Source: an uncultured Bacteroidales bacterium
Lineage (GTDB): Bacteria > Bacteroidota > Bacteroidia > Bacteroidales > Paludibacteraceae
Reading direction: 5' to 3'
Length of the DNA: 10,023 nt
NCBI GenBank assembly: GCA_937910305.1
Contig: CALEPS010000157.1
Coordinates: 1-10,023, forward strand
Position numbers and translations under genes: made by a program. Every line of letters begins with the position of its first letter. Position 1 is the first letter of the stretch. A model generated the notes under the pieces. It did no database searches. It saw nothing but the letters and a program-made list of their open reading frames with translations, and was not told the origin of the DNA. Below are positions 1 through 7,359 of the stretch, in pieces.

Positions 1-1
1 A

Positions 2-616
2 GATGCACAAAGGGCATGGGCTTATTCTCAAAGTAAATTGGCTCAAGCCGTTCAATTATTAGAGCAAGACTTGAATCGCAAACCGGATTTTCGGTGGTTA
101 TATGCCATTCTTGCAACACTACTAATTATAGGAACAAGCACAGGAATATATGCATATAGAAAATATAATAAACGCGAATTACTTTCCCAACAGGTGAACG
201 ATTTGCTCAATAAGAATGATGCAGAAATCCAACGCCATGAGCAAATAGTTCAGGCACATTCTGACTATAAGAAGATTCGCATGAGCGAAATAGAAAACAA
301 TTGTGCCACTATCACTGCAGCAGAAACCTTTCCGAAAAATATCCATTGGAGCAATTTCGAAGACATGTGTAAAATAATGGATGACAATTTTTATATGCTG
401 GCATCCAGGTTGCATCAGAGACATGTTTTGAATGAAACAGAAATCCGATTATGCATTCTGGTACTATTAAATTTGAGTAGAACAGAAATTTCAAATATCT
501 TACCATATGCATTAAGTGGTGTGGGGAAATTAAAAGACCAGACAGCCAAGGAGTTGGGAACAACCGGCAAAAATCTACGGGAATATCTTCTTAAAATGAC
601 TATAGAAGAATGTTGA
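2..616 (+). CDS. C-terminal part of a membrane-anchored TPR/HTH-type regulator (5' end outside window)
   Basis: The frame is open to the left edge, so the gene starts upstream; the in-frame TTG at 38 is not a convincing start. The first visible residues (AQRAWAYSQSKLAQAV) look like the end of a tetratricopeptide repeat. A single hydrophobic segment follows (LYAILATLLIIGTSTGIYAY, about 98-157), then a basic, heptad-like probable coiled coil (about 173-256). The last 60 residues (about 428-601) contain ETEIRLCILVLL, LSRTEISNIL, GKLKDQTAKELG and LREYLL, a LuxR-like helix-turn-helix pattern. I recognise this layout from Bacteroidales proteins with N-terminal TPRs, one membrane helix and a C-terminal DNA-binding-like domain. 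By that analogy it senses through the TPR part and acts on DNA from the inner membrane. No terminator follows it. It lies directly upstream of the P1 operon on the same strand, making that operon a plausible target (inference). Confidence 0.75.
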   Translation, partial: DAQRAWAYSQSKLAQAVQLLEQDLNRKPDFRWLYAILATLLIIGTSTGIYAYRKYNKRELLSQQVNDLLNKNDAEIQRHEQIVQAHSDYKKIRMSEIENNCATITAAETFPKNIHWSNFEDMCKIMDDNFYMLASRLHQRHVLNETEIRLCILVLLNLSRTEISNILPYALSGVGKLKDQTAKELGTTGKNLREYLLKMTIEEC

Positions 617-622
617 GAACAA

Positions 623-691
623 AAATTCCCACATCCAGAAATATTTAAATCATTATATTTCAATTTATTAAGTATTTGTAAATTCCCACAT
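623..691 (+). repeat. 12-bp direct repeat AAATTCCCACAT upstream of P1
   Basis: The exact 12-mer AAATTCCCACAT occurs at 623-634 and again at 680-691, 57 bp apart. The second copy ends 5 bp before the -33 element of P1. This position suits an activator or repressor site; no binding protein can be named from the sequence, but the regulator gene just upstream is a candidate. Confidence 0.6.
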
Positions 692-696
692 TTATA

Positions 697-728
697 TTTG
701 CTTGTATAACATAAAAGCAGTAATTTTG
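697..728 (+). promoter_or_regulatory. Promoter P1 (Bacteroidetes type) for the 801-4912 operon
   Basis: TTTG at 697-700 and TAATTTTG at 721-728, separated by 20 nt, fit the Bacteroidetes housekeeping-sigma consensus (TTTG, about 19-21 nt, TAnnTTTG). Transcription would start a few bases after 728, giving a leader of roughly 65 nt before the ATG at 801. The two other promoters in the window have the same 20-nt spacing. Confidence 0.8.
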
Positions 729-758
729 CACCGCCAACCAAAAGAGGTTTGGTGGTGC
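728..758 (+). promoter_or_regulatory. Inverted repeat overlapping the P1 start site
   Basis: 728-739 (GCACCGCCAACC) pairs with 746-758 (GGTTTGGTGGTGC): 12 pairs including one G-T pair and one bulged T, with a 6-nt loop. Its left arm begins at the last base of the -7 element, so most of that arm lies at or before the expected start. It may therefore act as a DNA operator; if transcription begins early enough it would be a 5' leader hairpin. Confidence 0.5.
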
Positions 759-800
759 GCTTATTTTGTACCTATTGTTAACACTTAAACTCTTATTCTT

Positions 801-1196
801 ATGAGAGACAAATTTATTACTTTTATCTTAATTGCATTTTTTGCAATGCCAGCCGTTCTTCTTGCTGAAGAAACCGAGATTCAATTAACGGAAGTAATTG
901 TTATGGGAGTTCTTCCAGGCGACAATCCTTTGGATGATTGTGAACCTGTAGGAGAAAACCCTACTCGCCCTAGAGACTTCCGTGCAACGATCAATGGCAA
1001 TTCGCTGACTGTCCTTAAACAGGAAGAGACTATCCCGTTTGCACAGGCGGTGGTTGTCAATGCTTCTACGGGAAGCGTAGTCGTTAACGAGCAGTTCACC
1101 AACTCTCTCTCCCGCCCGATTACCAACGCAGGCGTGTATGTCCTCCGCATCGCAACCGCCAATGGCGAACTCACCGGACAATTTATTGTTGAATAA
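801..1196 (+). CDS. Small exported DUF3244-like beta-sandwich protein
   Basis: This 131-residue protein begins with a clear Sec signal peptide (residues 1-22, hydrophobic core FITFILIAFFAMPAVLL, likely cut after LLA). An acidic, low-complexity stretch follows (23-59). The compact C-terminal half (60-131) has alternating beta strands and ends AGVYVLRIATANGELTGQF. That half resembles the small exported Bacteroidales proteins grouped as DUF3244, and its last strand is similar in style to T9SS sorting tails; the family call is by eye. Export to the periplasm or surface is likely; function is unknown. It is first in the P1 operon, 16 bp ahead of the next gene. The C-terminal half is clearly more GC-rich (about 57% at 1081-1140) than the N-terminal half, and exactly that half recurs as a headless copy at 4995-5213 with about 91% nucleotide identity. 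The start is supported by the signal peptide and by P1. Confidence 0.8.
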   Translation: MRDKFITFILIAFFAMPAVLLAEETEIQLTEVIVMGVLPGDNPLDDCEPVGENPTRPRDFRATINGNSLTVLKQEETIPFAQAVVVNASTGSVVVNEQFTNSLSRPITNAGVYVLRIATANGELTGQFIVE

Positions 1197-1212
1197 TTAA
1201 ACTATAACTGCT

Positions 1213-3489
1213 ATGAAACGTTTTTTCTTTACATTATTTCTTATTGCAGGAGTAACTCTCGCCTATGCGAATACATCAAATACAGGTTTGAGTTATGATG
1301 GTCCATGGTTGAGTGCATTTGATTCTATTGTTATCAACGAAGATTCATTGCAGTTTGTAACAATCACCATGAATGATGAAAACAAACGAAGTTCGTTCGA
1401 TTGTTGGTCTATTTCAGGAGATCTTAAAGTAAACCCTGATTATAGCCCTAATGCAACTTCGATACAGATTAGTTCACATGGTCCAGGCAAAGGCAGATTG
1501 ACATACATATATAATCAAGTAGGATGCGGAAGCATGTCTGTTGGCATCAATATATACAAACGCTTCAATCCTAATTTTCAACCATATAACATAGAGATTT
1601 CCGGTCCTGATTGTATATTGGAAGGAGATACAGTCGTTTTTTCAATTGATCCTATTCTGACAAAGAATCTAACGCAAGGCATAGGTGTAGATGAATATTT
1701 CTGGACCTTCACTCCCGGTCTGGTACAAGAGCATATATATAAAGCAGGCGATAACAGTTCCGTTACTTTTGTTGCAGGCGCAGTAACTGGTAATGACTCT
1801 ATAAAAGTACAAGTGGGCATTGCTAATGCCATTGATCCTGTTTCCAAGACACTTGGGAAGGCTGCTCCCAGGCCGATAGTAAGGGACACATGTATACCTT
1901 TTGATAATACTATACTGGAACTTAATATATATAACGAAGAATATCCGGATTTGGTATATACATGGGATTACAATCCCAAATGGAACCCAGCAAGTTATCC
2001 TTCGCATGATGATAACTCTCAAAAAAGGTATCATGTCGAACTATATCCGGATACAGGATCTGTAGGCGTGATCACAGTAACTGCGTCCTATGGCGATAAT
2101 GATCCGTGCGCATCGGCAGGTAGAGCGACATTTTATCTTTCCCGTTCTTGGGGGAAAAGTGCGAAGATTACTCCTCAAGAGGTATATGCAAAGAATGGCG
2201 GAGATTTCATAAAATTCCAATTGTCAAAGGACAGTGTTCCCGATATGAGTCCCACATGGGAATTACCGACAGGATGGGAACAAAAGTCGGGAACCTCTAA
2301 TCACCAATTTGCATATTTTGTTCGCCCGACAAATACTACCCAATACATAGATACAATAGAAGTATGGGCTAATACTTGTAATTCAAAAGACAGTTGCCTG
2401 GCAATAGTGCATATAGCTCCAGCAAAAGTGGATTCCATATCAGAACTTACATGTCTTGTGCCGGGAAATACGTACACTTTTAGTGTGGAACACTTAGAAG
2501 TAGGTCCTCGCCCAACAGGATACACATGGTATATAAATGGGAATGCAGTAGCAGAAAATAGTTCGGATACATATACCGCTGTGTTTACATCAGACATGGA
2601 AAGTATTGCAGTTAGATCTCTGGGGCGAGATGGATGGGATGCAGATTCTACGCAAATATCTCTGTCGTTCAGTCCTATAAAACCGGATAGTATTATCCCC
2701 TCCGATACTTGTTTATTTACAGATAGAGAGATAGAAACTACTTTGCACGTAAAAACTCCTATACCTGGGCAAACTTATCATTGGAGCACACTGACTGGAT
2801 GGACAAAGACTTGTGATGTAGGTGATAGTAGTATAGTAACATATAGCACCACAAATGCGTTACAAGATGAATATCCTATCTATGTATGGGCAACAGGAGA
2901 AGGGAATTGCCCTCTATCACCAGTAGTCGAATATACGATAAAAGTGAAGCCGATGGAATGGTCAATAAATTATGAATATATAGAAGACGATGAAAACTAT
3001 AAATTCTCTTTATATAAAAATGGTGTACTGAATCCATACTCTCCGAAGCAAAGAGCTTTATGGTATGTCGATGGCAATCTTGTTTCAACGAATCCGACAG
3101 CCACAATAACTATAGATTCATATGATTGGCCTCCACAAACAGTTAAAGCTGAATTCACAATAAATCACTGTCAGATTGAACCTTTGTGGACTTCTTCGCA
3201 AGGAAATAATATAGCACGCGAACATACTACTCCAACACAAAAGAGGACAAGAAAAAATCTATTGAACATTTTCCCTAATCCTGCAAATGGAGTGCTAAAT
3301 ATTGACGTAAAAGGAATATCAAAAGGAGAATTGTTTATCTATAGTATTTCTGGAGGACTGGTATCATCAATGCCAATAATAACAGGAGACCACCAGATTA
3401 ACACATCAGACTTACCCAATGGAGTGTATTATTTTGTAGTAAGAGATGCAAATTATCGTGATATGAAAAAGGTCATAATACAGCACTAA
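1213..3489 (+). CDS. Large exported multidomain Ig/PKD-like protein with T9SS type A sorting domain
   Basis: This 758-residue protein starts with a Sec signal peptide (1-20, RFFFTLFLIAGVTLAYA). The body looks like about seven consecutive beta-sandwich modules of 80-95 residues (roughly 30-125, 128-222, 223-315, 316-402, 405-490, 492-580, 582-660). Recurrent signs are xCxxxGDTVxF-like openings (DCILEGDTVVFS, TCLVPGNTYTFS), Y/F-x-W strands (YFWTF, YTWYING, YHWST) and paired cysteines such as 64/105, 227/299 and 534/566. These are features of PKD-like or Ig-like adhesion domains. Residues 682-758 are a classic T9SS type A tail: NIFPNPANGVLNI, ELFIYSISG, then LPNGVYYFVV and a basic end. By family knowledge such cargo crosses the outer membrane through T9SS and is anchored at the surface or released. 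No catalytic motif is visible, so an adhesin or binding role is most likely (inference). It ends 1 bp before the next gene. Confidence 0.85.
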   Translation: MKRFFFTLFLIAGVTLAYANTSNTGLSYDGPWLSAFDSIVINEDSLQFVTITMNDENKRSSFDCWSISGDLKVNPDYSPNATSIQISSHGPGKGRLTYIYNQVGCGSMSVGINIYKRFNPNFQPYNIEISGPDCILEGDTVVFSIDPILTKNLTQGIGVDEYFWTFTPGLVQEHIYKAGDNSSVTFVAGAVTGNDSIKVQVGIANAIDPVSKTLGKAAPRPIVRDTCIPFDNTILELNIYNEEYPDLVYTWDYNPKWNPASYPSHDDNSQKRYHVELYPDTGSVGVITVTASYGDNDPCASAGRATFYLSRSWGKSAKITPQEVYAKNGGDFIKFQLSKDSVPDMSPTWELPTGWEQKSGTSNHQFAYFVRPTNTTQYIDTIEVWANTCNSKDSCLAIVHIAPAKVDSISELTCLVPGNTYTFSVEHLEVGPRPTGYTWYINGNAVAENSSDTYTAVFTSDMESIAVRSLGRDGWDADSTQISLSFSPIKPDSIIPSDTCLFTDREIETTLHVKTPIPGQTYHWSTLTGWTKTCDVGDSSIVTYSTTNALQDEYPIYVWATGEGNCPLSPVVEYTIKVKPMEWSINYEYIEDDENYKFSLYKNGVLNPYSPKQRALWYVDGNLVSTNPTATITIDSYDWPPQTVKAEFTINHCQIEPLWTSSQGNNIAREHTTPTQKRTRKNLLNIFPNPANGVLNIDVKGISKGELFIYSISGGLVSSMPIITGDHQINTSDLPNGVYYFVVRDANYRDMKKVIIQH

Positions 3490-3490
3490 T

Positions 3491-4912
3491 ATGAAATTAC
3501 GAACATACTATTTAACTATTTTATTGCTAAGCGTTTTTGCGCCTAGCAATAAAATAGTCTTTGCACAAAGTTATCAAGGAGATGTGGACTTTGCCGTAGA
3601 AAATGAATTTGGTGACACAGTATATTATTTTTATCAGGATGAAATAGGATCAGAAAATGTTCTGGTAGGGGAGATGAAAAATACATCTAGTCCTTTTAAA
3701 ACGGATAGTTTAGTCATCCCTTCAAATGTTTTATATAATGGGAATACACATGTTGTTACCGGAATGGTAGCAGCAGCTTTTCACTATATTCCGGAGCATG
3801 TAAAATCCATCACGTTGCCTGCTACATTTGAGAAAATAGAAAGTGTTACTACTACAGGATTTGCTCATTCTTCTTTTGTAAATATATATGTAGAGGACTC
3901 TAATCCGAAATACACATCGGTCCAAGGGATTTTATTCGACAAGGATGAAAAGGTTTTAGTAGCATATCCCCCAATGCGTAAAGATTCTGTGTTCATACTT
4001 AAAGAAGGTGTAGTACAATTAGGGAGAAATGCTTTTGCTTGCAATACATATACCAAGAAATTGATTTTGCCCAATACTCTTAAAGATATAGGAGACAGAG
4101 CATTTTTTAATATGTCATCACTACGAGAGATTATATTACAGGATAGCATAGAAAAAATTGGGATATCAGCCATTTCCAAAACAATTCGTAAACTAACATT
4201 GGGAAACAGAATCCAAGAAGTAAATTATGCCTTCCTTGGTAATCAGCGGGATGATAATATCGACATTACATGTCACACGTTATTTCCGCCGGCAGTACAA
4301 CTTCCCGCGCATATAGCAGAAGTTAATATTATTAGTAATCACTATATCCACCTCTACGTCCCGCGCAAATCTCTGCATCTTTACCAACAAGCGGCGGGAT
4401 GGAAAGATTGTGCCAGTATTCTCCCTATCGAGCCGCCGATAGTGACGGGTGTGGACACGGCGTCTGTGAGCTGGGTGCAGAATTTCTCGGCGACGGGGTA
4501 CGTATGGACACTCTATACCGATGAAGCCAGGACGCAGCGGTTTATGTCGCTCACGTTTGACGCCAACGGCCATCTGACGCATATCGACATCAACAGCAGC
4601 CACATGCCGGAGCGTATGCCTGCACTGTACCAAGAGGACGGCGAGGAAGAGAAACAGTTTGCGGAGTACTACTCGTTCACGATCTCCGGTCTCTCGCCGG
4701 ACACCAAGTACTACTATACCCGCCAAAGCCTGAAAGGGACAGAGGTCATTGACGAAGAGACCGGTTCGTTTGAGACTCAGAGCGACGGAGAAGAGGGTCT
4801 TGCTGACCCGTCTTCCTGGGATGCGCGCCACACCAAGGTTCTCCATGAGGGGCAAGTACTTATCCAAGGCGGCGACAAGACCTACACCCTCCAAGGTCAG
4901 CAGGTGGAATAA
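3491..4912 (+). CDS. BspA-like leucine-rich-repeat surface protein, mosaic composition
   Basis: This 473-residue protein has a Sec signal peptide (1-25, cut after VFA). BspA-type LRRs span about 74-250, with visible units such as VKSITLPATFEKI, GILFDKDEKVLVAYP, KLILPNTLKDIGDRAF and LREIILQDSIEKIG. The family's usual post-LRR segment follows (287-313: LYVPRKSLHLYQQ, GWKDCASILPI), then a fibronectin-III-like domain (about 314-428, ending FTISGLSPDTKYYYTR). The short tail, residues 443-473, ends KTYTLQGQQVE and resembles abbreviated sorting tails in related proteins, though the full FPNP-type T9SS domain is missing. BspA-like proteins are commonly surface adhesins; that role is inferred. It is the last gene of the P1 operon. 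Composition changes sharply near 4350, from about 32% GC (3841-3900) to about 62% (4441-4500), and the last 12 codons, counting the stop, recur at 9171-9206. This suggests the 3' part has a separate history. Confidence 0.85.
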   Translation: MKLRTYYLTILLLSVFAPSNKIVFAQSYQGDVDFAVENEFGDTVYYFYQDEIGSENVLVGEMKNTSSPFKTDSLVIPSNVLYNGNTHVVTGMVAAAFHYIPEHVKSITLPATFEKIESVTTTGFAHSSFVNIYVEDSNPKYTSVQGILFDKDEKVLVAYPPMRKDSVFILKEGVVQLGRNAFACNTYTKKLILPNTLKDIGDRAFFNMSSLREIILQDSIEKIGISAISKTIRKLTLGNRIQEVNYAFLGNQRDDNIDITCHTLFPPAVQLPAHIAEVNIISNHYIHLYVPRKSLHLYQQAAGWKDCASILPIEPPIVTGVDTASVSWVQNFSATGYVWTLYTDEARTQRFMSLTFDANGHLTHIDINSSHMPERMPALYQEDGEEEKQFAEYYSFTISGLSPDTKYYYTRQSLKGTEVIDEETGSFETQSDGEEGLADPSSWDARHTKVLHEGQVLIQGGDKTYTLQGQQVE

Positions 4913-4980
4913 GATTTGAACAAGAGTCAAGCAAGAGTTAAATAAGGGTTGATTCGGACTCATTTATAGTTCCCGGTATT
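4877..4980 (+). repeat. Dispersed repeat R1a (BspA-like gene 3' end plus noncoding 11-bp array)
   Basis: 4877-4928 is identical over 52 bp to 9171-9222, and similarity continues to 4965 with five mismatches. 4932-4980 matches 9972-10020 with four mismatches. The element covers the last 11 codons and stop of the BspA-like gene, then a noncoding part made of 11-bp units: GAACAAGAGTC (4918-4928), AAGCAAGAGTT (4929-4939), AAATAAGGGTT (4940-4950) and the weaker GATTCGGACTC (4951-4961). It ends just before the truncated DUF3244-like copy. Confidence 0.8.
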
Positions 4981-4985
4981 ATCGT

Positions 4986-5213
4986 CCCACGAGTTTCCGT
5001 GCAACGATCAATGGCAACTCGTTGACTGTCCTCAAACAAGATGAGGCTATCCCGTTTGCGCAGGCGGTGGTTGTTAATGCTGCAACCGGAAGTGTTGTGG
5101 TTAACGAGCAGTTCACCAACTCTCTTTCCCGCCCGATTGCTAACGCAGGCGTGTATGTCCTCCGCATCGCAACCGCCAACGGCGAACTCACAGGTCAATT
5201 TATTGTTGAATAA
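4986..5213 (+). pseudogene. 5'-truncated copy of the DUF3244-like gene
   Basis: 4995-5213 aligns without gaps to 978-1196, the 3' half of the intact DUF3244-like gene (its residues 60-131), at about 91% identity by hand count (20 differences in 219 bp). Only four differences change a residue (E to D, T to A, S to A, T to A), so the copy evolved under protein-level constraint and has no internal stop. It lacks a signal peptide and any ATG: the frame is open only back to a TGA at 4950-4952, and its first start-like codon is a TTG at 5022 inside the domain. The homology begins close to where repeat R1a ends, so the missing 5' half looks replaced by the repeat. It is either a dead remnant or a silent sequence reservoir for gene conversion; a cytoplasmic peptide from the TTG is unlikely. 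Confidence 0.75.
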
Positions 5214-5231
5214 TAAGAAAAATGTAAAATT

Positions 5232-5317
5232 ATTTGGCGGTGTGAAGAATCCCAACATTTTCCCAAGTGCAAAATTTGCTCATGTTGAAAATTTGTAGTA
5301 CCTTTGCACCGTCAAAT
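5232..5317 (+). promoter_or_regulatory. Imperfect inverted repeat bracketing promoter P2
   Basis: 5232-5246 (ATTTGGCGGTGTGAA) and 5303-5317 (TTTGCACCGTCAAAT) are complementary at 12 of 15 positions, and the other three would be G-U pairs in RNA. The arms enclose the -33 element and the right arm covers the end of the -7 element. A readthrough RNA from upstream could fold here; a DNA role is also possible. Confidence 0.35.
5275..5306 (+). promoter_or_regulatory. Promoter P2 (Bacteroidetes type) for the peptidase-lipoprotein operon
   Basis: TTTG at 5275-5278 and TACCTTTG at 5299-5306 are separated by 20 nt, as in P1 and P3. The sequence after it (CACCG) also matches P1. The predicted leader to the ATG at 5356 is about 45 nt. 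Confidence 0.8.
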
Positions 5318-5336
5318 AGTACTTTTGTAAGTACTA
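5317..5336 (+). promoter_or_regulatory. 5' leader stem-loop of the peptidase mRNA
   Basis: TAGTACTT (5317-5324) and AAGTACTA (5329-5336) form a perfect 8-bp stem with a TTGT loop. It lies wholly downstream of the expected P2 start and 19 bp before the ATG, so it would be in the mRNA leader. It could affect stability or translation start; there is no U-run to make it a terminator. Confidence 0.55.
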
Positions 5337-5355
5337 ACTTTAAATTAAAGATCTT

Positions 5356-7359
5356 ATGAAACGTTATTTTATACTATTGGCATTGGTACTATTTGCAATC
5401 AATTCCTATTCAACTCCGGTCACTATTTATCCCGGTCTTACTTTGGAAGAGAATAGTGGTACATATTATGTTCATTTTGAAATGCCAAAATATGACATAA
5501 TCAATGAGACTTTTACTGTTATTCATTCTACACCGCTCCCTACAAACCAATTGGGACATGCGCAAGGAGACTATTATTTTTCAAGAGTTGAGCCTGTCGA
5601 GGATGATTATTTTGACTATCTGAGTGTAGATGGGCGTCCAGAGCTACCCTTTTATTCGTTGAACTTATTAATGCCTCTTGATGGAGGTGATTATATGGTG
5701 GGAAATATCAATATAATAAGTGCAGATACGATAAAATTGCCATATCCATATACTCCTTCACAGGCAGAGAACTATACTTTTGAGGACTTTTCGTTCGATG
5801 CAAGTTACTACGTGTCATACAACAATACGTGGTATTGGGATGAGTGCGCAGCAGATACTATTTGGTATCGAAACTCTAAGGGCTTGACTTTTTCCGTTTT
5901 TCCATGCCATTACGAGCCATCGGAACAACTACTGATAGTTGTTACAGAAGCAGACTATGAAATAAAATATAAGGGGTCGTATTTGACAGGCTCTTATTTG
6001 GAAAACCTACTTTGTCTGGAACGTTCATTCTATTTCTTCTATGATAATTTTGTGGGATTCACGGAACCGTATCCACTGATTAATGGCGATGAATATCTCA
6101 TTATTACGGCAGATGCATGGGATAATACGACGGAAATAGCAGATTTTATTCATCATAAAGAGTCATTAGGTTATCACGTAACTAAGACTCCTTTACACGA
6201 TATTGGATATTCATCAGCAGATATTAGAAAATATATCAATTATGAATATGTGACTAATAACACAAAATTCGTTTTACTGGTTGGAGATGTAGGGCATGCT
6301 GACTCTTTGGCTTTTTCTGACGGCTTTAATGCAGATTACCATAATCCTCCGACCGATATATATTATTCGTGCTTAAGCCAAAATAATGTCAACAACCAAT
6401 GGAAAGATTATAGTCCTTCTGTTTTTGTAGGACGGTGGCCTATACAAGACATAACACAACTCAGAAATATTGTAGACAAAACAATTGCAAGTGAATTGTA
6501 TTTAGGAACGTACAATCCAAACGAGATAAATATTTTTACGGGAAATGGACATCACAAAAATTATACTCATCGTTCATTCAAGTATATCTATGAAAATGTT
6601 GTTCAAAAATACTCTTATTATGATGGATGTTTAATAGATGGACGTACTATGACTACAACAGAAGCAGCAGACTCTTTAAGAAACCATTTGGAAGATGATA
6701 ATGATAATCCCACGTGGATGTTTATTTATGGAGGGCATGGTAATTATGAAGGGTTAGGAGGTCCGTATGATTTCTGGTGCTATGACATAGATTACATAAT
6801 AACAAGTAATTTAGATTTTCAGCCTTTTGTTTTCGGGTTTACCTGCTCTACAGGAAATATTTATAAATGCAATAATTTTGCAAGAACATGGCTGACCTCT
6901 ACCGAAGGAGGCATCAGTTATTTAGGTGCTACTACAATTTCTTATGCTACCCCTGATAGATATTTCTCTCGCAAAATGTTTAACCAATTAAAAGGTCAGC
7001 CCAATATGACAATTGGGGAATTTGTGGGCAATGCAAAGGCAAAGTACTACAATCCGGACAAAGTAATCTGGCGGCGCAGAGAGGCTAAAAAATATGTACT
7101 CTATGGAGATCCGAGTTTGTACTTGTTGGGTCTAAATCTCCAATATAATCAACCATACAATATCCAGAAACGCTTACAGCAAGGTGATGAGGAATTTGTT
7201 GGTGATATTATTTCAGTTAACATTTATTCTATGACAGGACAATTATTACGTGCTTGTAATGGTGATAAACCAAACACGCAAGGTCTACCAGCCGGAACAT
7301 ATATGGTTGTGTATAACTCAAGCAATAATAGTATAACTAAAAAATTTGTATTACAATGA
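5356..7359 (+). CDS. Secreted gingipain-like cysteine peptidase (family C25) with T9SS-type tail
   Basis: This 667-residue protein has a Sec signal peptide (1-19, RYFILLALVLFAINSYS) and an N-terminal propeptide-like region to about residue 240. The C25 catalytic domain covers about 245-592. It opens with YLIITADAW, contains FVLLVGDVGHAD and VFVGRWP, and carries both catalytic residues: His461 in FIYGGHGNYEG and Cys497 in FVFGFTCSTGN. The spacing of 36 residues is close to that in gingipains. The domain closes with GGISYLGATTISY and LYGDPSLYLLG. The C-terminal 50 residues (VNIYSMTGQLL, GLPAGTYMVV, KKFVLQ) are a T9SS-type sorting tail lacking the usual FPNP strand. By family it should be an exported zymogen matured outside the cell, cutting host, dietary or self proteins; specificity cannot be read. 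It is first in the P2 operon, and its stop overlaps the next start (ATGA, 7356-7359). Confidence 0.9.
   Translation: MKRYFILLALVLFAINSYSTPVTIYPGLTLEENSGTYYVHFEMPKYDIINETFTVIHSTPLPTNQLGHAQGDYYFSRVEPVEDDYFDYLSVDGRPELPFYSLNLLMPLDGGDYMVGNINIISADTIKLPYPYTPSQAENYTFEDFSFDASYYVSYNNTWYWDECAADTIWYRNSKGLTFSVFPCHYEPSEQLLIVVTEADYEIKYKGSYLTGSYLENLLCLERSFYFFYDNFVGFTEPYPLINGDEYLIITADAWDNTTEIADFIHHKESLGYHVTKTPLHDIGYSSADIRKYINYEYVTNNTKFVLLVGDVGHADSLAFSDGFNADYHNPPTDIYYSCLSQNNVNNQWKDYSPSVFVGRWPIQDITQLRNIVDKTIASELYLGTYNPNEINIFTGNGHHKNYTHRSFKYIYENVVQKYSYYDGCLIDGRTMTTTEAADSLRNHLEDDNDNPTWMFIYGGHGNYEGLGGPYDFWCYDIDYIITSNLDFQPFVFGFTCSTGNIYKCNNFARTWLTSTEGGISYLGATTISYATPDRYFSRKMFNQLKGQPNMTIGEFVGNAKAKYYNPDKVIWRRREAKKYVLYGDPSLYLLGLNLQYNQPYNIQKRLQQGDEEFVGDIISVNIYSMTGQLLRACNGDKPNTQGLPAGTYMVVYNSSNNSITKKFVLQ

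Noticed and set aside
881..1181. Antisense frames opposite the DUF3244-like gene, repeated opposite the truncated copy (4979-5191)
   Set aside because: Their similarity simply mirrors the sense-strand duplication. Differences between copies fall mostly at third positions of the sense frame, so the sense strand is the coding one.
4918..4961. R1 arrays as a CRISPR or tRNA-like element
   Set aside because: The units are contiguous and degenerate with no spacers, and no cloverleaf or associated genes are visible.
4280..4963. Long antisense open frame (227 codons) opposite the 3' part of the BspA-like gene
   Set aside because: It lies wholly opposite a well-supported domain region, arises from the GC-rich composition there, has no promoter, and its product shows no recognisable domain.
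5041..5298. Alternative-frame open frame across the truncated DUF3244-like copy
   Set aside because: It is a frame-shifted shadow of the homologous frame and runs into promoter P2.
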